Below are positions 7,632 through 16,223 of a stretch of 64,000 nt of DNA, in pieces. This DNA is from Micavibrio_C sp965231165 (GTDB taxonomy: Bacteria > Pseudomonadota > Alphaproteobacteria > Micavibrionales > Micavibrionaceae). The notes below the pieces were generated by a model that was given only the letters and a program-made list of their open reading frames with translations, was not told where the DNA came from and did not search any database. The translations under genes and the position numbers were made by a program. The stretch's first letter is position 1, and the number at the start of each line of letters is the position of its first letter. The stretch is taken from NCBI GenBank assembly GCA_965231165.1, contig OZ246421.1, positions 1,736,001 through 1,800,000 on the forward strand, read 5' to 3'.

Positions 7632-8544
7632 GGGCGTCTTTGACAAGGCTGGCAGAGTCAGCGGGTTTTTTCGCTTCCGGCGGGCGCACAGGCGCGATGG
7701 TATCAAAAATGCGGCCATAACGGATCGCCCACGGCCATTTCCAGACTTCGCCGATATTGGCCGAACCATTGGTCGAGAAGAAGATAAACGCGGCGCGGCC
7801 AACAAAATTCTCATACGGCACATAACCGACGGCATTCTGTACGCGGCTGTCCTGCGAGTTATCGCGATTATCGCCCATCATGAAATAATGTCCCGGCGGC
7901 ACGACGAATTCTTCGGTGTTATCGAGCGGGCCATTGTCGGATTCTTCGTAGATGCTGAACATGGCGCCCTCGGGCAGGGTCTGGATATATTCATTCAGCA
8001 CCTGCGTAACATTGCCCTCGCGCACTTCTTTCAGGCCCACGGTTTCACGCGGCACGATCTTACGGTTGAGATAAAGCCTGCCGTCGATCATCTGGATGGT
8101 ATCGCCCGGCAGACCGATCACGCGCTTGATGAAATCGATGCGGGTATTGGTCGGCAGCTTGAAAACCACGACATCGCCGCGCAGCGGCATGTCGCCACCA
8201 GTCATTATGCGCCCGTCAATCGGGGCGAGACTGAACGGGAAAGAGTGACGGGAATAACCGTAAGCGGGTTTATTGACGAACAGATAATCGCCGATCTCAA
8301 GTGTCGGCTTCATCGAGCTTGAAGGGATATTGAAAGGTTCATAAAAGAAAGTGCGGATCAGCAACGCCAGCACGACGGCAATCATGGCTGTTTTCAAAAA
8401 TTCAGCCCATTCCTCGCGCGCGTTCAGCGGCGGCGCTTTTTCAGCAGTGCCTTCCGGGGCGTCCTGACCGGGGGTCGCAGGATTTTGCTTGGCGCTGTCT
8501 ATTTTCATATCTTTTGTCATGGGCTTTGTTTTACTGAAAGGCAT
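7612..8544 (-). CDS. lepB: Signal peptidase I
   Basis: A 310-aa inner-membrane serine protease that removes signal peptides from exported proteins. One N-terminal membrane anchor lies at residues ~50-67 (FLKTAMIAVVLALLIRTFF). The catalytic Ser is S77 in NIPSSSMKPTL and the general base Lys is K140 in FIKRVIGLPGD. Box E is seen as GHYFMMGDNRDNSQDSR. The N-terminal ~45 residues are polar and charged, probably cytoplasmic. Possible starts are the ATGs at 8544 and 8520; the longer one is listed. The 3' end overlaps rnc by 20 bp. The position between acpS and rnc is classic for Alphaproteobacteria. Confidence 0.96.
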   Translation of the reverse strand: MPFSKTKPMTKDMKIDSAKQNPATPGQDAPEGTAEKAPPLNAREEWAEFLKTAMIAVVLALLIRTFFYEPFNIPSSSMKPTLEIGDYLFVNKPAYGYSRHSFPFSLAPIDGRIMTGGDMPLRGDVVVFKLPTNTRIDFIKRVIGLPGDTIQMIDGRLYLNRKIVPRETVGLKEVREGNVTQVLNEYIQTLPEGAMFSIYEESDNGPLDNTEEFVVPPGHYFMMGDNRDNSQDSRVQNAVGYVPYENFVGRAAFIFFSTNGSANIGEVWKWPWAIRYGRIFDTIAPVRPPEAKKPADSASLVKDAHAAPAP

Positions 8545-8601
8545 CCTAAAATGCCAGCAAGATCGCCTATTCTCGCATAAAATACGGCGAAAAACAGGAT
8601 G

Positions 8602-9003
8602 TTAATCGGCCTCGATGATGACCGAGGCCTGCCCGAAGGGGGGATCGTCGGACAGGGTCAGGTGCAAAATCACGGTCTTTCCAGAAGGCGTCATGTCCTG
8701 CAGGCGTTTTAAAGCCCCGCCGGTGAGTACCAGTGAAGGCTTGCCCAACGCATCGTTCACTACCCCGATATCACGCATGAACACGCCCTGCGCGATGCCG
8801 GTGCCCAGCGCCTTGGAACAAGCTTCCTTGGCCGCAAAGCGTTTGGCATAACTGGCAATATGTTTTCCGGACGATCTCAGGCTTTCCGCCCGTTCGATTT
8901 CCGCCGGGGTAAAGCAGCGGCGGATAAAGCGATCGCCGAAACGCGCCAGTGTTTTTTCGACGCGGCGAATATCGATCATGTCGGAACCAGTGCCAATAAT
9001 CAT
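8602..9003 (-). CDS. acpS: Holo-[acyl-carrier-protein] synthase
   Basis: A 133-aa phosphopantetheinyl transferase that moves 4'-phosphopantetheine from CoA to the Ser of acyl carrier protein, activating it for fatty acid synthesis. The N-terminal GTGSDMIDIRRVE contains the Mg-binding Asp (D8) and KRFAAKEACSKALGTG contains the second acidic ligand (E60). Length is normal for trimeric AcpS. The start codon overlaps the DUF2062 gene stop by 4 bp, showing coupling. Its substrate gene acpP is at 25.6 kb in this window. Confidence 0.96.
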   Translation of the reverse strand: MIIGTGSDMIDIRRVEKTLARFGDRFIRRCFTPAEIERAESLRSSGKHIASYAKRFAAKEACSKALGTGIAQGVFMRDIGVVNDALGKPSLVLTGGALKRLQDMTPSGKTVILHLTLSDDPPFGQASVIIEAD

Positions 9004-9566
9004 AGGTCACTCCGGGGGGCTTTGATGCCCAGTTTCAAAACGCGGCGCATGTGGTAGAGCTGCTGCAGCTTGCGCACCGGGTAATAGAGAATCAGGTAAT
9101 AAACCGGCCAGGAGAGAAGGCCATAAATGATTCCACCAATTCCCATCGGTAAAAACAGCGTCAACGGTTCGCTCAAGAAAAACGAGAGCGTATGTTCATG
9201 CGGCATCGCCACGGATTCTTCAGCGCCGAAAGCCCGCATCAGCCAAACGCCCAGTTTGTAATCAAGATAAAACATCGGCGGCAATGTCCATGGATTGCCC
9301 CAGAACGTGCCCACCAGTGACGCGATCTTGCTCTGACGGAAAATATGCGCGTAGAACAGCGACTGTACGTAGTGCGTCCCTAAAAACGGCGTGAAGGACA
9401 CCGCCGCGCCCGTTGCCAGCCCGCCCGCGATCCGGTAAGTGGAATCGGATTGGCGGAACAAACGGTGATGAATGTAATAGATCGTGCGTTTCCAGCCCAT
9501 AGACGGCCATATCAACTCACGCAGCTGCCGGGTCAAATCTAGCGGTTGGCGACGTCTGAACAGCAC
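9000..9566 (-). CDS. DUF2062 domain-containing membrane protein
   Basis: A 188-aa protein of the DUF2062 family, conserved but without a defined function. Two or three hydrophobic segments are visible: around GGLATGAAVSFTPFLGTHYV, around VGTFWGNPWTLPPMFYLDY and near the C-terminus (LFLPMGIGGIIYGLLSWPVYYLILY). The conserved GNPWT motif typical of the family is present. It lies between rsh (8 bp gap) and acpS (4-bp overlap), a frequent alphaproteobacterial arrangement, so it is probably in the same operon. A role at the inner membrane is inferred only from topology. Confidence 0.85.
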   Translation of the reverse strand: MLFRRRQPLDLTRQLRELIWPSMGWKRTIYYIHHRLFRQSDSTYRIAGGLATGAAVSFTPFLGTHYVQSLFYAHIFRQSKIASLVGTFWGNPWTLPPMFYLDYKLGVWLMRAFGAEESVAMPHEHTLSFFLSEPLTLFLPMGIGGIIYGLLSWPVYYLILYYPVRKLQQLYHMRRVLKLGIKAPRSDL

Positions 9567-9574
9567 GATATCCC

Positions 9575-11752
9575 CTACCTGCCGCGGGCGCGTTCGACGG
9601 AGGCGATTTGCGGTGTGGCGCGCAACGCAGCAATAATATTATTCAGGTGCCGCGTGTCGTTCACATACACATCCAGCAGCATGTCCCAGAAATCGAGGGA
9701 ACGGCTGGTGATTTTCAGATTGATAATGTTGCCGCCGTTTTTGCCGATGACCGTGGAGAGCGTACCGAGCGCGCCCGCGACGTTCGAGATCGTCACCTGC
9801 AGGCGACCCACATGCGCTTCGGGGCTATCCGGGCCTTCATCCCAGGACACATCGAGCCAGCGTTCGGGGGTGTCGGCAAAATTCTCAAGCGTTTCACAAT
9901 CGATGGTGTGGATGGTCACGCCCTTGCCCGTTGTCACAATGCCCACAATGCGGTCGCCGGGCAGCGGGTGGCAGCAGCGGGCGTAATGCACGGCCATGCC
10001 GGGGATCAGCCCCTTGATCGGCATCGGCTTGTTGGTGCCGCCAGAGCTTTCAGTTTTATTGCGGCCTTGTATGTTCTGTTGTTCGACCTCGGCGTCGGTC
10101 GGCTTTTTCGCGGTCGGCGTTTTATGCGCCGGGAAAATCGTGCGGAAGACATCGCGGGCGACAAGATTGCCCTGACCGATACCGGCATAGAGATCATCGA
10201 CCTCGTCCATGCGGAATTGCGGGACGACATTGGTGACGGCTTTATCGGTGAATTCGTAACCTTCCTGCTGGAAGATTTTTTGCAGCATCGCCTTGCCGAG
10301 CGCGCTGTACTGATCGCGTTGCTGCATACGCACGAAACGGCGGATATGAGAGCGCGCCTTGCCGGTCACAACAAAGCGTTCCCAGGTTGGCGACGGGTTC
10401 TGGTTTTTAGCGGTTATAATATCGATCTGGTCGCCGTTGTTAAGTTTGGTATTCAAAGGCGCGATGCGGCCATTGATCTTGGCGCCGACGCATTTATCAC
10501 CCACGCCCGAGTGCACCGCATAGGCGAAATCCACCGGGGTCGAGCCTGCGGGCAGCTCGATCAGGTCGCCCTTGGGCGTGAAGCAATAAACCTGGTCCTG
10601 GAAGAGTTCGAGCTTGGTGTTCTCAAGCATTTCTTCCGGGCGTTGTTCCTGATCGAGAATTTCCAGCAAATCGCGCAGCCAGCGATATTCCTTGGCGTCC
10701 TTGCGTTCTGATTTCTTACCCTCTTTATAGGCCCAGTGCGCGGCGACGCCGAGTTCGGCTTCTTCCTGCATCTGGCGGGTGCGGATCTGCACTTCGATGC
10801 GGTGATTGCCGGGGCCGATCACCGTGCTGTGGATCGAGCGGTAGCCGTTGGGTTTGGGCGTCGAGATGTAATCCTTGAAGCGCCCCGGTACGGTCGGATA
10901 GTTGCTATGGACGATGCCGAGCGCGCCGTAACATTGCTCGATATTCTCGACCACGACACGGAACGCCATGATGTCGGAGAGTTGTTCGAACGACACGTTC
11001 TTGCGCTGCATCTTGCGCCAGATCGAATATTTGGTTTTCTCGCGGCCCGTGACTTCGGCGGTGATGCCGGAATCCTCCATCAGTTCTTTGAGTTCGACGA
11101 TAATTTCCTTGGTGACTTCGGTGCCTTCCTGACGCAGGAAAGACAAGCGGTTACCGATGCTTTCACGGGCCTCGGGGTTGAGCTGGGCGAAGCACAGGTC
11201 TTCCAGCTCCTCCTTCAAATTGTGCAAGCCGATGCGTTCGGCGAGCGGCACATAAATCTCGATGGTTTCACGGGCGATGCGCTGGCGCTTCTCCGGTTTC
11301 TGGATTGCGTTCAGTGTGCGCATGTTGTGCAAACGGTCGGCGAGTTTGACCAGCAGCACACGGATATCTTCGGACATGGCCAAGACCAGCTTGCGGAAAT
11401 TCTCCGCCTGCTTGCCCTCCATCGTCTGGCCTTCGATCCGGGAGAGTTTGCTGACGCCGTTGACCAGATTGGCGACTTCCTCGCCGAACTGGGCTTTGAC
11501 CTCGTCATAAGTGGCTTTGGTATCTTCGAGTGTGTCATGCAGAATGGCGGTCACGATAGTGGCCGTATCCATTTTCATGTTGGCGAGCAGACCGGCAACT
11601 TCCATGGGGTGCGTGTAATAAGGCTCGCCGGAGGAACGGGTCTGGCCGTCGTGCATTTTCTTGGCGTATTCATAGGCACGGGTCACCGGCCCGGGATCAA
11701 AATCCGGGTTGTAGGTTTGTATCTGGGAGATCAGCGGTGAGGGTTCGTACAT
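9575..11752 (-). CDS. rsh: Bifunctional (p)ppGpp synthetase/hydrolase, RelA/SpoT family
   Basis: A 725-aa Rel/SpoT homologue that makes and degrades the alarmone (p)ppGpp. Domains in order: HD hydrolase with HDTLEDT near residue 90, intact and so predicted active; synthetase with the substrate motif DYISTPKPNGYRSIHST and the EEAELGVAAHWAYKEGK element; TGS domain (CFTPKGDLIELPAGSTPVDFAY); the Cys-containing region HYARCCHPLPGDRIVG; and a C-terminal ACT domain. Alphaproteobacteria usually have one such enzyme. It follows rpoZ on the same strand, but a terminator lies between them. A 185-bp downstream cluster of acpS and lepB shares its strand and may be co-transcribed. Confidence 0.96.
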   Translation of the reverse strand: MYEPSPLISQIQTYNPDFDPGPVTRAYEYAKKMHDGQTRSSGEPYYTHPMEVAGLLANMKMDTATIVTAILHDTLEDTKATYDEVKAQFGEEVANLVNGVSKLSRIEGQTMEGKQAENFRKLVLAMSEDIRVLLVKLADRLHNMRTLNAIQKPEKRQRIARETIEIYVPLAERIGLHNLKEELEDLCFAQLNPEARESIGNRLSFLRQEGTEVTKEIIVELKELMEDSGITAEVTGREKTKYSIWRKMQRKNVSFEQLSDIMAFRVVVENIEQCYGALGIVHSNYPTVPGRFKDYISTPKPNGYRSIHSTVIGPGNHRIEVQIRTRQMQEEAELGVAAHWAYKEGKKSERKDAKEYRWLRDLLEILDQEQRPEEMLENTKLELFQDQVYCFTPKGDLIELPAGSTPVDFAYAVHSGVGDKCVGAKINGRIAPLNTKLNNGDQIDIITAKNQNPSPTWERFVVTGKARSHIRRFVRMQQRDQYSALGKAMLQKIFQQEGYEFTDKAVTNVVPQFRMDEVDDLYAGIGQGNLVARDVFRTIFPAHKTPTAKKPTDAEVEQQNIQGRNKTESSGGTNKPMPIKGLIPGMAVHYARCCHPLPGDRIVGIVTTGKGVTIHTIDCETLENFADTPERWLDVSWDEGPDSPEAHVGRLQVTISNVAGALGTLSTVIGKNGGNIINLKITSRSLDFWDMLLDVYVNDTRHLNNIIAALRATPQIASVERARGR

Positions 11753-11810
11753 TAAGATACCTAAGCGAATTCAGGTATCCAATATAGGGTGCGCCGCGGG
11801 AACCGCCAAT

Positions 11811-11836
11811 AGAAAAGGCCGGAAAATCCGGCCTTT
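11811..11836 (-). terminator. Rho-independent terminator of rpoZ
   Basis: A perfect 9-bp stem (AAAGGCCGG / CCGGCCTTT, arms 11814-11822 and 11828-11836) with a 5-nt loop, followed by TTTTCT on the minus strand. It lies 27 bp after the rpoZ stop and 59 bp before the rsh start, so rsh probably has its own promoter in between or depends on read-through. Confidence 0.8.
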
Positions 11837-11862
11837 CATAAACCCGTGGTATAAATACCGGA

Positions 11863-12267
11863 TTATTCTTCGGTACCGCCACCGGCCAGATCGTCGAGCG
11901 CGGAATCAGCAAAATCCTCGTCGTCATCGTCATCGGGAATGTTTTCGAAACCTTCACCGGCGGCTGCCTGTGCGGCGGCAATCGCGCTCCACTCAGCTTC
12001 GCCATCCATCTGGTCGATCACATCTTCGCTGTCATCCATTTCGAGGACGCGCTGGTTGTTTTTGACCAGTTCTTCGCGCAGATCGTCAACGCTGATCGTG
12101 GTATCCGCGATTTCACGCAGGGCCACAACAGGGTTTTTGTCATTGTCGCGTTCGACAGTCAGCGCCGCGCCCGAACCCAGACGACGGGCGCGCTGGGCGG
12201 CCACCATCACCAGTTCAAAACGGTTGGTTACTTTGTCGATGCAATCTTCAACGGTTACGCGCGCCAT
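11863..12267 (-). CDS. rpoZ: DNA-directed RNA polymerase omega subunit
   Basis: A 134-aa omega subunit that helps assemble and stabilise RNA polymerase around beta-prime. The N-terminal part is canonical: MARVTVEDCIDKVTNRFELV, then AAQRARRLGSGAA and the NPVVALREIA segment. The C-terminal ~65 residues form an acidic extension (DDSEDVIDQMDGEAE, then DDDDEDFADS), a feature of alphaproteobacterial omega. Omega also contributes to the ppGpp site on polymerase, so its position next to rsh makes functional sense. A terminator follows directly. Confidence 0.96.
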   Translation of the reverse strand: MARVTVEDCIDKVTNRFELVMVAAQRARRLGSGAALTVERDNDKNPVVALREIADTTISVDDLREELVKNNQRVLEMDDSEDVIDQMDGEAEWSAIAAAQAAAGEGFENIPDDDDDEDFADSALDDLAGGGTEE

Positions 12268-12515
12268 GGAACATCACCTAATCAGCTAATTTATTAAGGA
12301 ACAGATGCCGCTTATAGGCAGTTTTATACCGCAAAGCAAGGTTCTTGTCGTTTTTCAGCGGATTTTGCTGGCTTTCTATTTTGCATAATGCTATACAACG
12401 GCGCATAGCTACTATGCCTAAGTTTCAGGATTTTAGACTGGCAATTTTGATTCTAAAGCATTATTTACATTAGCAATTACTGTTAGACCGTCTCAACGCG
12501 TAACCACTAAAGAGT

Positions 12516-13118
12516 ATGAAAATGCCTAAATCATCTAAGTCTTCCCTTTCTAATATTCCGTTTTATGCGGAAGAAAAAATCGCATTATTTATTGATGGCT
12601 CCAATTTATACGCCGCTGCCCGCGCCCTTGAATTCGATATTGATTATAGAAAATTACTGCAGTGGTCGGCAACGCAAGGCCGTCTGGTACGGGCCTTCTA
12701 CTACACGGCCCTGATCGAAAACGAGGAATACTCCCCTATCCGTCCGCTGGTCGATTGGCTGGACTATAACGGCTATACGATGATCACCAAGCCGACGAAG
12801 GAATTCGTCGATGCGCAGGGACGCCGCAAGATCAAAGGCAACATGGATATCGAGCTTGCCATCGACATGATGGAAATGGCCGACCATGTGGACCACATCA
12901 TGCTGTTCTCGGGTGATGGCGATTTCCGCCGCCTGATCGAAGCGGTACAGCGCAAGGGTGTGCGCGTGACGGTGGTCAGCACGATCAAGTCGACGCCGCC
13001 GATGGTCGCCGATGAACTGCGCCGCCAGGCCGACCACTTTCTGGACCTGGATATTCTGGCTGAAGAAATCATGCGCGCACAAAGCGATGTGCCGCCGCGT
13101 GAAGTCGCGAATGTCTAA
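12516..13118 (+). CDS. NYN domain-containing protein (LabA/DUF88 family)
   Basis: A 200-aa NYN-domain protein; the family has a PIN-like fold and is predicted to include metal-dependent ribonucleases. The N-terminal motif IALFIDGSNLYAAAR carries the conserved Asp of the active site. Further acidic positions are in KGNMDIELAIDMMEMA and in HIMLFSGDGDFRRLIEAVQRKG, and VTVVSTI matches the family core. All expected acidic residues appear intact. The first ~18 residues (MKMPKSSKSSLS) are a basic Ser-rich leader of unknown role. The gene is transcribed alone, with a terminator directly after it. RNA substrate is unknown. Confidence 0.88.
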   Translation: MKMPKSSKSSLSNIPFYAEEKIALFIDGSNLYAAARALEFDIDYRKLLQWSATQGRLVRAFYYTALIENEEYSPIRPLVDWLDYNGYTMITKPTKEFVDAQGRRKIKGNMDIELAIDMMEMADHVDHIMLFSGDGDFRRLIEAVQRKGVRVTVVSTIKSTPPMVADELRRQADHFLDLDILAEEIMRAQSDVPPREVANV

Positions 13119-13135
13119 AAGAAACTGAATTGAAG

Positions 13136-13168
13136 AAAAGGCTGCGATGTTCTCGCAGCCTTTTTTAT
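13136..13168. terminator. Bidirectional rho-independent terminator
   Basis: An 8-bp GC-rich stem (GGCTGCGA 13140-13147 / TCGCAGCC 13153-13160), extended by flanking A and T tracts, sits between the convergent NYN gene and the minus-strand gene at 13178. The plus strand has a six-T run after it and the minus strand four T, so it can serve both genes. Confidence 0.88.
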
Positions 13169-13177
13169 TGTCTGCTT

Positions 13178-13900
13178 TTACAAGGGCGTGTGTTGCAGAG
13201 ATTTTTTAACCTGTCTTTTTTCGGCAACCTGAGACAGATCCCCATTTGATATGATAGCGGCGCGAACAGCGGCGACTCTCGCCTGAATAGAAGGCTGCTC
13301 TTTTCTTATATCCGTTAAGAAGTACTTACGGGCTCGTTTATATCTTTGTTCGATATCTGCATCAGTCCAGAAATGATAATTCCATCCATGAGAACGCCTA
13401 CGGGAAAGTTCTGCTTCACTTCCTCTCCCGACATGCACATTCCAGCTCGAATCAAAGCCATGCCGCCAGCCTAACTCCGTCCACGACAAGCGACTCCGGA
13501 AAAAGTTTGCGACGGGATCCCGCGTGTATCCATCTGGTATGCCATGATAGAACGCAGCATCGCTTTCATATTTAGCGTCATAAAACTCCAACAGCCTTTC
13601 CAGAGAACTGTTTACTTTTTTTAAAGCTTTATCGTAATCGGCAGAGAGCGCATTGACCTTTGCAAAGGCATTAGAAATCTTTCCTACAACGACTATTCCG
13701 CCTGCCTGAATATTTGTAGCAAAGCCTGCAAATAAATTGCCATTCCCCGTATTTAGGGAAGCAAGTTCGTTAAACTGTTCCGACAAAGAATGGCATTGCG
13801 GGGCAAAATGTTCGTTCAGCGCTTCCACCACATTTCCCGGCGGCTGCTTGGTATCGAGTAGAATTTCCTGAATTTTATGTATGAGTTTTTGGCGTTTCAT
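13178..13900 (-). CDS. Hypothetical protein, 240 aa
   Basis: I do not recognise the family. The protein is hydrophilic, with a likely helical N-terminal half (a coiled-coil-like stretch around ADYDKALKKVNSSLERLLEFYDAK). An Arg/Trp-rich middle follows (LSWTELGWRHGFDSSWNV, HGWNYHFWTDADIEQRYKRAR) and a basic C-terminus. One short hydrophobic patch, NIQAGGIVVVGKIS, is too short for a sure membrane span. Codon use is more AT-rich than in the neighbours, hinting at lateral acquisition. It is monocistronic between leuA and the shared terminator. Confidence 0.65.
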   Translation of the reverse strand: MKRQKLIHKIQEILLDTKQPPGNVVEALNEHFAPQCHSLSEQFNELASLNTGNGNLFAGFATNIQAGGIVVVGKISNAFAKVNALSADYDKALKKVNSSLERLLEFYDAKYESDAAFYHGIPDGYTRDPVANFFRSRLSWTELGWRHGFDSSWNVHVGRGSEAELSRRRSHGWNYHFWTDADIEQRYKRARKYFLTDIRKEQPSIQARVAAVRAAIISNGDLSQVAEKRQVKKSLQHTPL

Positions 13901-14116
13901 TTTTTAATACCTTATATGAACATGAGAAAATCCTTTCAGTCTGCCCCCTGCAGGGCACGGCATTTCAAAAGGATGGCAATGATGTGATTTTGGTATAGGA
14001 ATGGGATGCGCTTAGAAGCGCATTGTCAGCATGTTCACAATGATAATATTGCTGTAGTCCATGATCCGACCGTATCAAGAACTTTTTTTCGATGCAATAA
14101 AAAGATTCGGGCGATT
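13901..14116. other. Intergenic region between leuA and the 240-aa gene
   Basis: This 216-bp gap contains a perfect 8-bp inverted repeat (ATGCGCTT / AAGCGCAT, 14006-14023) with only two bases between the arms. No T-run follows on either strand, so it is not a standard terminator. I looked here for the missing C-terminal domain of leuA on the minus strand and found no continuation of coding sequence. Confidence 0.4.
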
Positions 14117-15289
14117 CTAGTGGCGCAGAGCGGCGTTTTTGGCCACCAGCGCGATCAGTTCTTCGTCTGATACTTTCTTCTGCGCGTCGGCCAGATCCTT
14201 GAAGCGGACGAAGGCGTCTTCCAATGCGTTCTCGCCGAGCTTGTAACCCAGCGCCTCCAGTTTCTTGCGGAAGGCGTGGCGGCCTGAATGCTTGCCCAGC
14301 ACCAGTTCCGATTTATCAAGGCCGACAGACTCAGGTGTCATAATTTCATAGGTCTGCGCGTTTTTGAGCATGCCGTCCTGATGGATGCCGCTTTCATGCG
14401 CGAAGGCATTAGCCCCAACGATCGCTTTGTTCGGCTGGCAGGAGAAACCTGTCACTTCCGACAGCGTTTTCGAAAGCTGCATAATCATCGTGGTCTGAAT
14501 ATTGTTGGTGTATGGCAGCTTGTCAGGGCGTGTGCGGATCGCCATGACGATTTCCTCAAGCGCGGCGTTACCCGCACGTTCACCGATACCGTTGATCGTG
14601 CATTCAACCTGACGGGCACCCGCCTGCACGGCGGCCAGCGAGTTGGCAACAGCCAGACCGAGATCGTTATGACAGTGGGCGGAGAGAATCGCCTTATCAA
14701 TGTTCGGCACACGTTCGATGAGCATGCGGAAACGCGCCGCGTAATCTTCGGGCGTGGCATAGCCGACGGTATCGGGAATGTTAATGGTGGTGGCGCCTGC
14801 CCTGATCGCGGTTTCAACGGCGCGGCAGAGGAAATCATCCTCGGTGCGGCTGCCATCTTCGGCTGACCATTCGACGTCGTCGGTAAAGTTGCGGGCATAA
14901 CCCACGCATTCGGCAATTTTCTCGATCACCGCTTCGGGTTCCATCTGCAATTTGTATTTCATGTGCAACGGCGAGGTGGAGATAAAAGTATGGATGCGCT
15001 GGCGCTTGGCGGGCTTGATCGCTTCGGCGGTGGCTTCAATGTCTTTTTTCACGGTGCGGCACAGACCGGCGATGACAGCGTTCTTCGCTTCACCGGCGAT
15101 AGCGTGCACGGCCTCGAAATCGCCCTTGCTGGCGATGGGGAAACCGGCCTCGATGACATCGACGCCCATCTGATCGAGCAGGCGCGCCATGCGCAGCTTC
15201 TCATCATGGTTCATCGAGCAGCCGGGCGATTGTTCGCCGTCGCGCAGGGTCGTATCAAATATGATGACGCGGTTTTTATCGGCACTCAT
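14117..15289 (-). CDS. leuA: 2-isopropylmalate synthase lacking the regulatory domain
   Basis: A 390-aa enzyme predicted to condense acetyl-CoA with 2-oxoisovalerate, the first committed step of leucine synthesis. The TIM-barrel catalytic domain has the signature FDTTLRDGEQSPGCSM and the metal-binding motif SAHCHNDLGLAVANSLAA, then INGIGERAGNAALEE. The linker region with ANAFAHESGIHQDGML and ELVLGKHSGRHAF is present. The protein ends at about the point where the ~120-residue C-terminal leucine-binding regulatory domain normally begins; the usual length is ~510 aa. No frameshifted remnant is visible downstream. Feedback insensitivity or a related condensing reaction is possible. The start overlaps the Trm112-like gene by 4 bp. 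Confidence 0.85.
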   Translation of the reverse strand: MSADKNRVIIFDTTLRDGEQSPGCSMNHDEKLRMARLLDQMGVDVIEAGFPIASKGDFEAVHAIAGEAKNAVIAGLCRTVKKDIEATAEAIKPAKRQRIHTFISTSPLHMKYKLQMEPEAVIEKIAECVGYARNFTDDVEWSAEDGSRTEDDFLCRAVETAIRAGATTINIPDTVGYATPEDYAARFRMLIERVPNIDKAILSAHCHNDLGLAVANSLAAVQAGARQVECTINGIGERAGNAALEEIVMAIRTRPDKLPYTNNIQTTMIMQLSKTLSEVTGFSCQPNKAIVGANAFAHESGIHQDGMLKNAQTYEIMTPESVGLDKSELVLGKHSGRHAFRKKLEALGYKLGENALEDAFVRFKDLADAQKKVSDEELIALVAKNAALRH

Positions 15290-15483
15290 TTTTTCTTTAC
15301 CTCATGGTCATCGAGAACGCGGGCTTCGTCGGGCAGCATGATCGGGATGCCGTCACGCACGGGATAGGCCAGTTTGGCCTGATCGGAAATCAGTTCCTGC
15401 CGGGCCGCGTCATAGCGCAGCAGCGCATGCGTCAGCGGGCAGACAAGGATTTCAAGCAGTTTTGGGTCAACGGTCTGGGTCAT
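15286..15483 (-). CDS. Trm112 family protein
   Basis: A 65-aa zinc-ribbon-like small protein (MTQTVDPKLLEILVCPLTHA, then YPVRDGIPIMLPDEAR), matching the Trm112/YcaR family. In eukaryotes and archaea Trm112 activates several methyltransferases; the bacterial role is less clear. Only one Cys (in VCPLTH) remains of the usual set, so zinc binding is probably lost, as in many bacterial members. I chose the ATG at 15483 because the conserved domain starts there; a TTG 36 bp upstream is the alternative. Its stop overlaps the leuA start by 4 bp. Confidence 0.85.
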   Translation of the reverse strand: MTQTVDPKLLEILVCPLTHALLRYDAARQELISDQAKLAYPVRDGIPIMLPDEARVLDDHEVKKK

Positions 15484-15521
15484 GGGTATATTAGTAGAAC
15501 AACCGGGATATAAGTTCAATA

Positions 15522-16208
15522 TCAGTGGCGGCCATCGCAGTTGCAGCTGGCATTGCCGTTGTGCACCGCCATTTCCAGCATGGTCATAAACATTTTTGCG
15601 CGGGTGCGGCAGCAGGCGGCTTCGAGCAAGGCCTGCTTCTCGCCCGGGTCGAGCGGGCAGATCATGGAAAGCGCAGTGATCAGTTTGTCGTCATTGGCGC
15701 TGTCTATGGAATCCCAGCTGCAGGAAAGCCCTTCGAGATGGAAATAGCTGCGCAGCAGGTCCTTGAGATGATTGCGGTCGATGCCGAGGCAATCGGGTGA
15801 TTGCAGATCATCCTTGAACGGTTCCCAGTTTACCTGCGCGCGGCGGTAACCGTTTTGCAGGCCTGTTTCCTGCGTGAGCTGAAAACGGCTGACCCCTGTC
15901 AGCGTAATCAGGTAGCGGCCATCATCGGTTTCTTCAAAAGCGGTGATACGCCCAGCACCGCCAGTCGCAAACAAAGGTGCGGTATCATTGGTAGTGCCCT
16001 GCTGGAAATCACGCGGCTGGATGATGCCAATAATGCGACTGCTTTTCAGAGCGTCTTCGATCATGGCGAGATAACGCGACTCAAAAATATTCAGCGGCAA
16101 CTGACCGCGCGGCAGTAACAATACCCCGGTCAACGGAAAGACCGGTATTTCTTGCGGCAATGCAGCAGGCACTGTTCTGGGCGTTGCGGTCAAAGTCATC
16201 TCATTCAT
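15522..16208 (-). CDS. LON peptidase substrate-binding domain protein
   Basis: A 228-aa protein consisting of the N-terminal substrate-binding (LAN) domain of Lon protease without ATPase or protease domains. The core is IPVFPLTGVLLLPRGQLPLN then IFESRYLAMIEDAL and IGIIQP, followed by GGAGRITAFEETDDGRYLIT. A Cys/His-rich tail (CCRTRAKMF, NASCNCDGRH) ends the protein. Stand-alone LON-domain proteins are common in Alphaproteobacteria, but their function is not settled. It lies 15 bp after the thioredoxin-family gene and upstream of the Trm112-like gene, so this is probably one operon. Confidence 0.88.
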   Translation of the reverse strand: MNEMTLTATPRTVPAALPQEIPVFPLTGVLLLPRGQLPLNIFESRYLAMIEDALKSSRIIGIIQPRDFQQGTTNDTAPLFATGGAGRITAFEETDDGRYLITLTGVSRFQLTQETGLQNGYRRAQVNWEPFKDDLQSPDCLGIDRNHLKDLLRSYFHLEGLSCSWDSIDSANDDKLITALSMICPLDPGEKQALLEAACCRTRAKMFMTMLEMAVHNGNASCNCDGRH

Positions 16209-16223
16209 ATAGGGCAGAAACCT

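Noticed and set aside
13989..14045. Possible leader peptide (about 16 codons) on the minus strand after leuA, with a nearby short palindrome
   Set aside because: It lies downstream of leuA, not upstream, has no regulatory codon run and no terminator pair, so attenuation is not supported.
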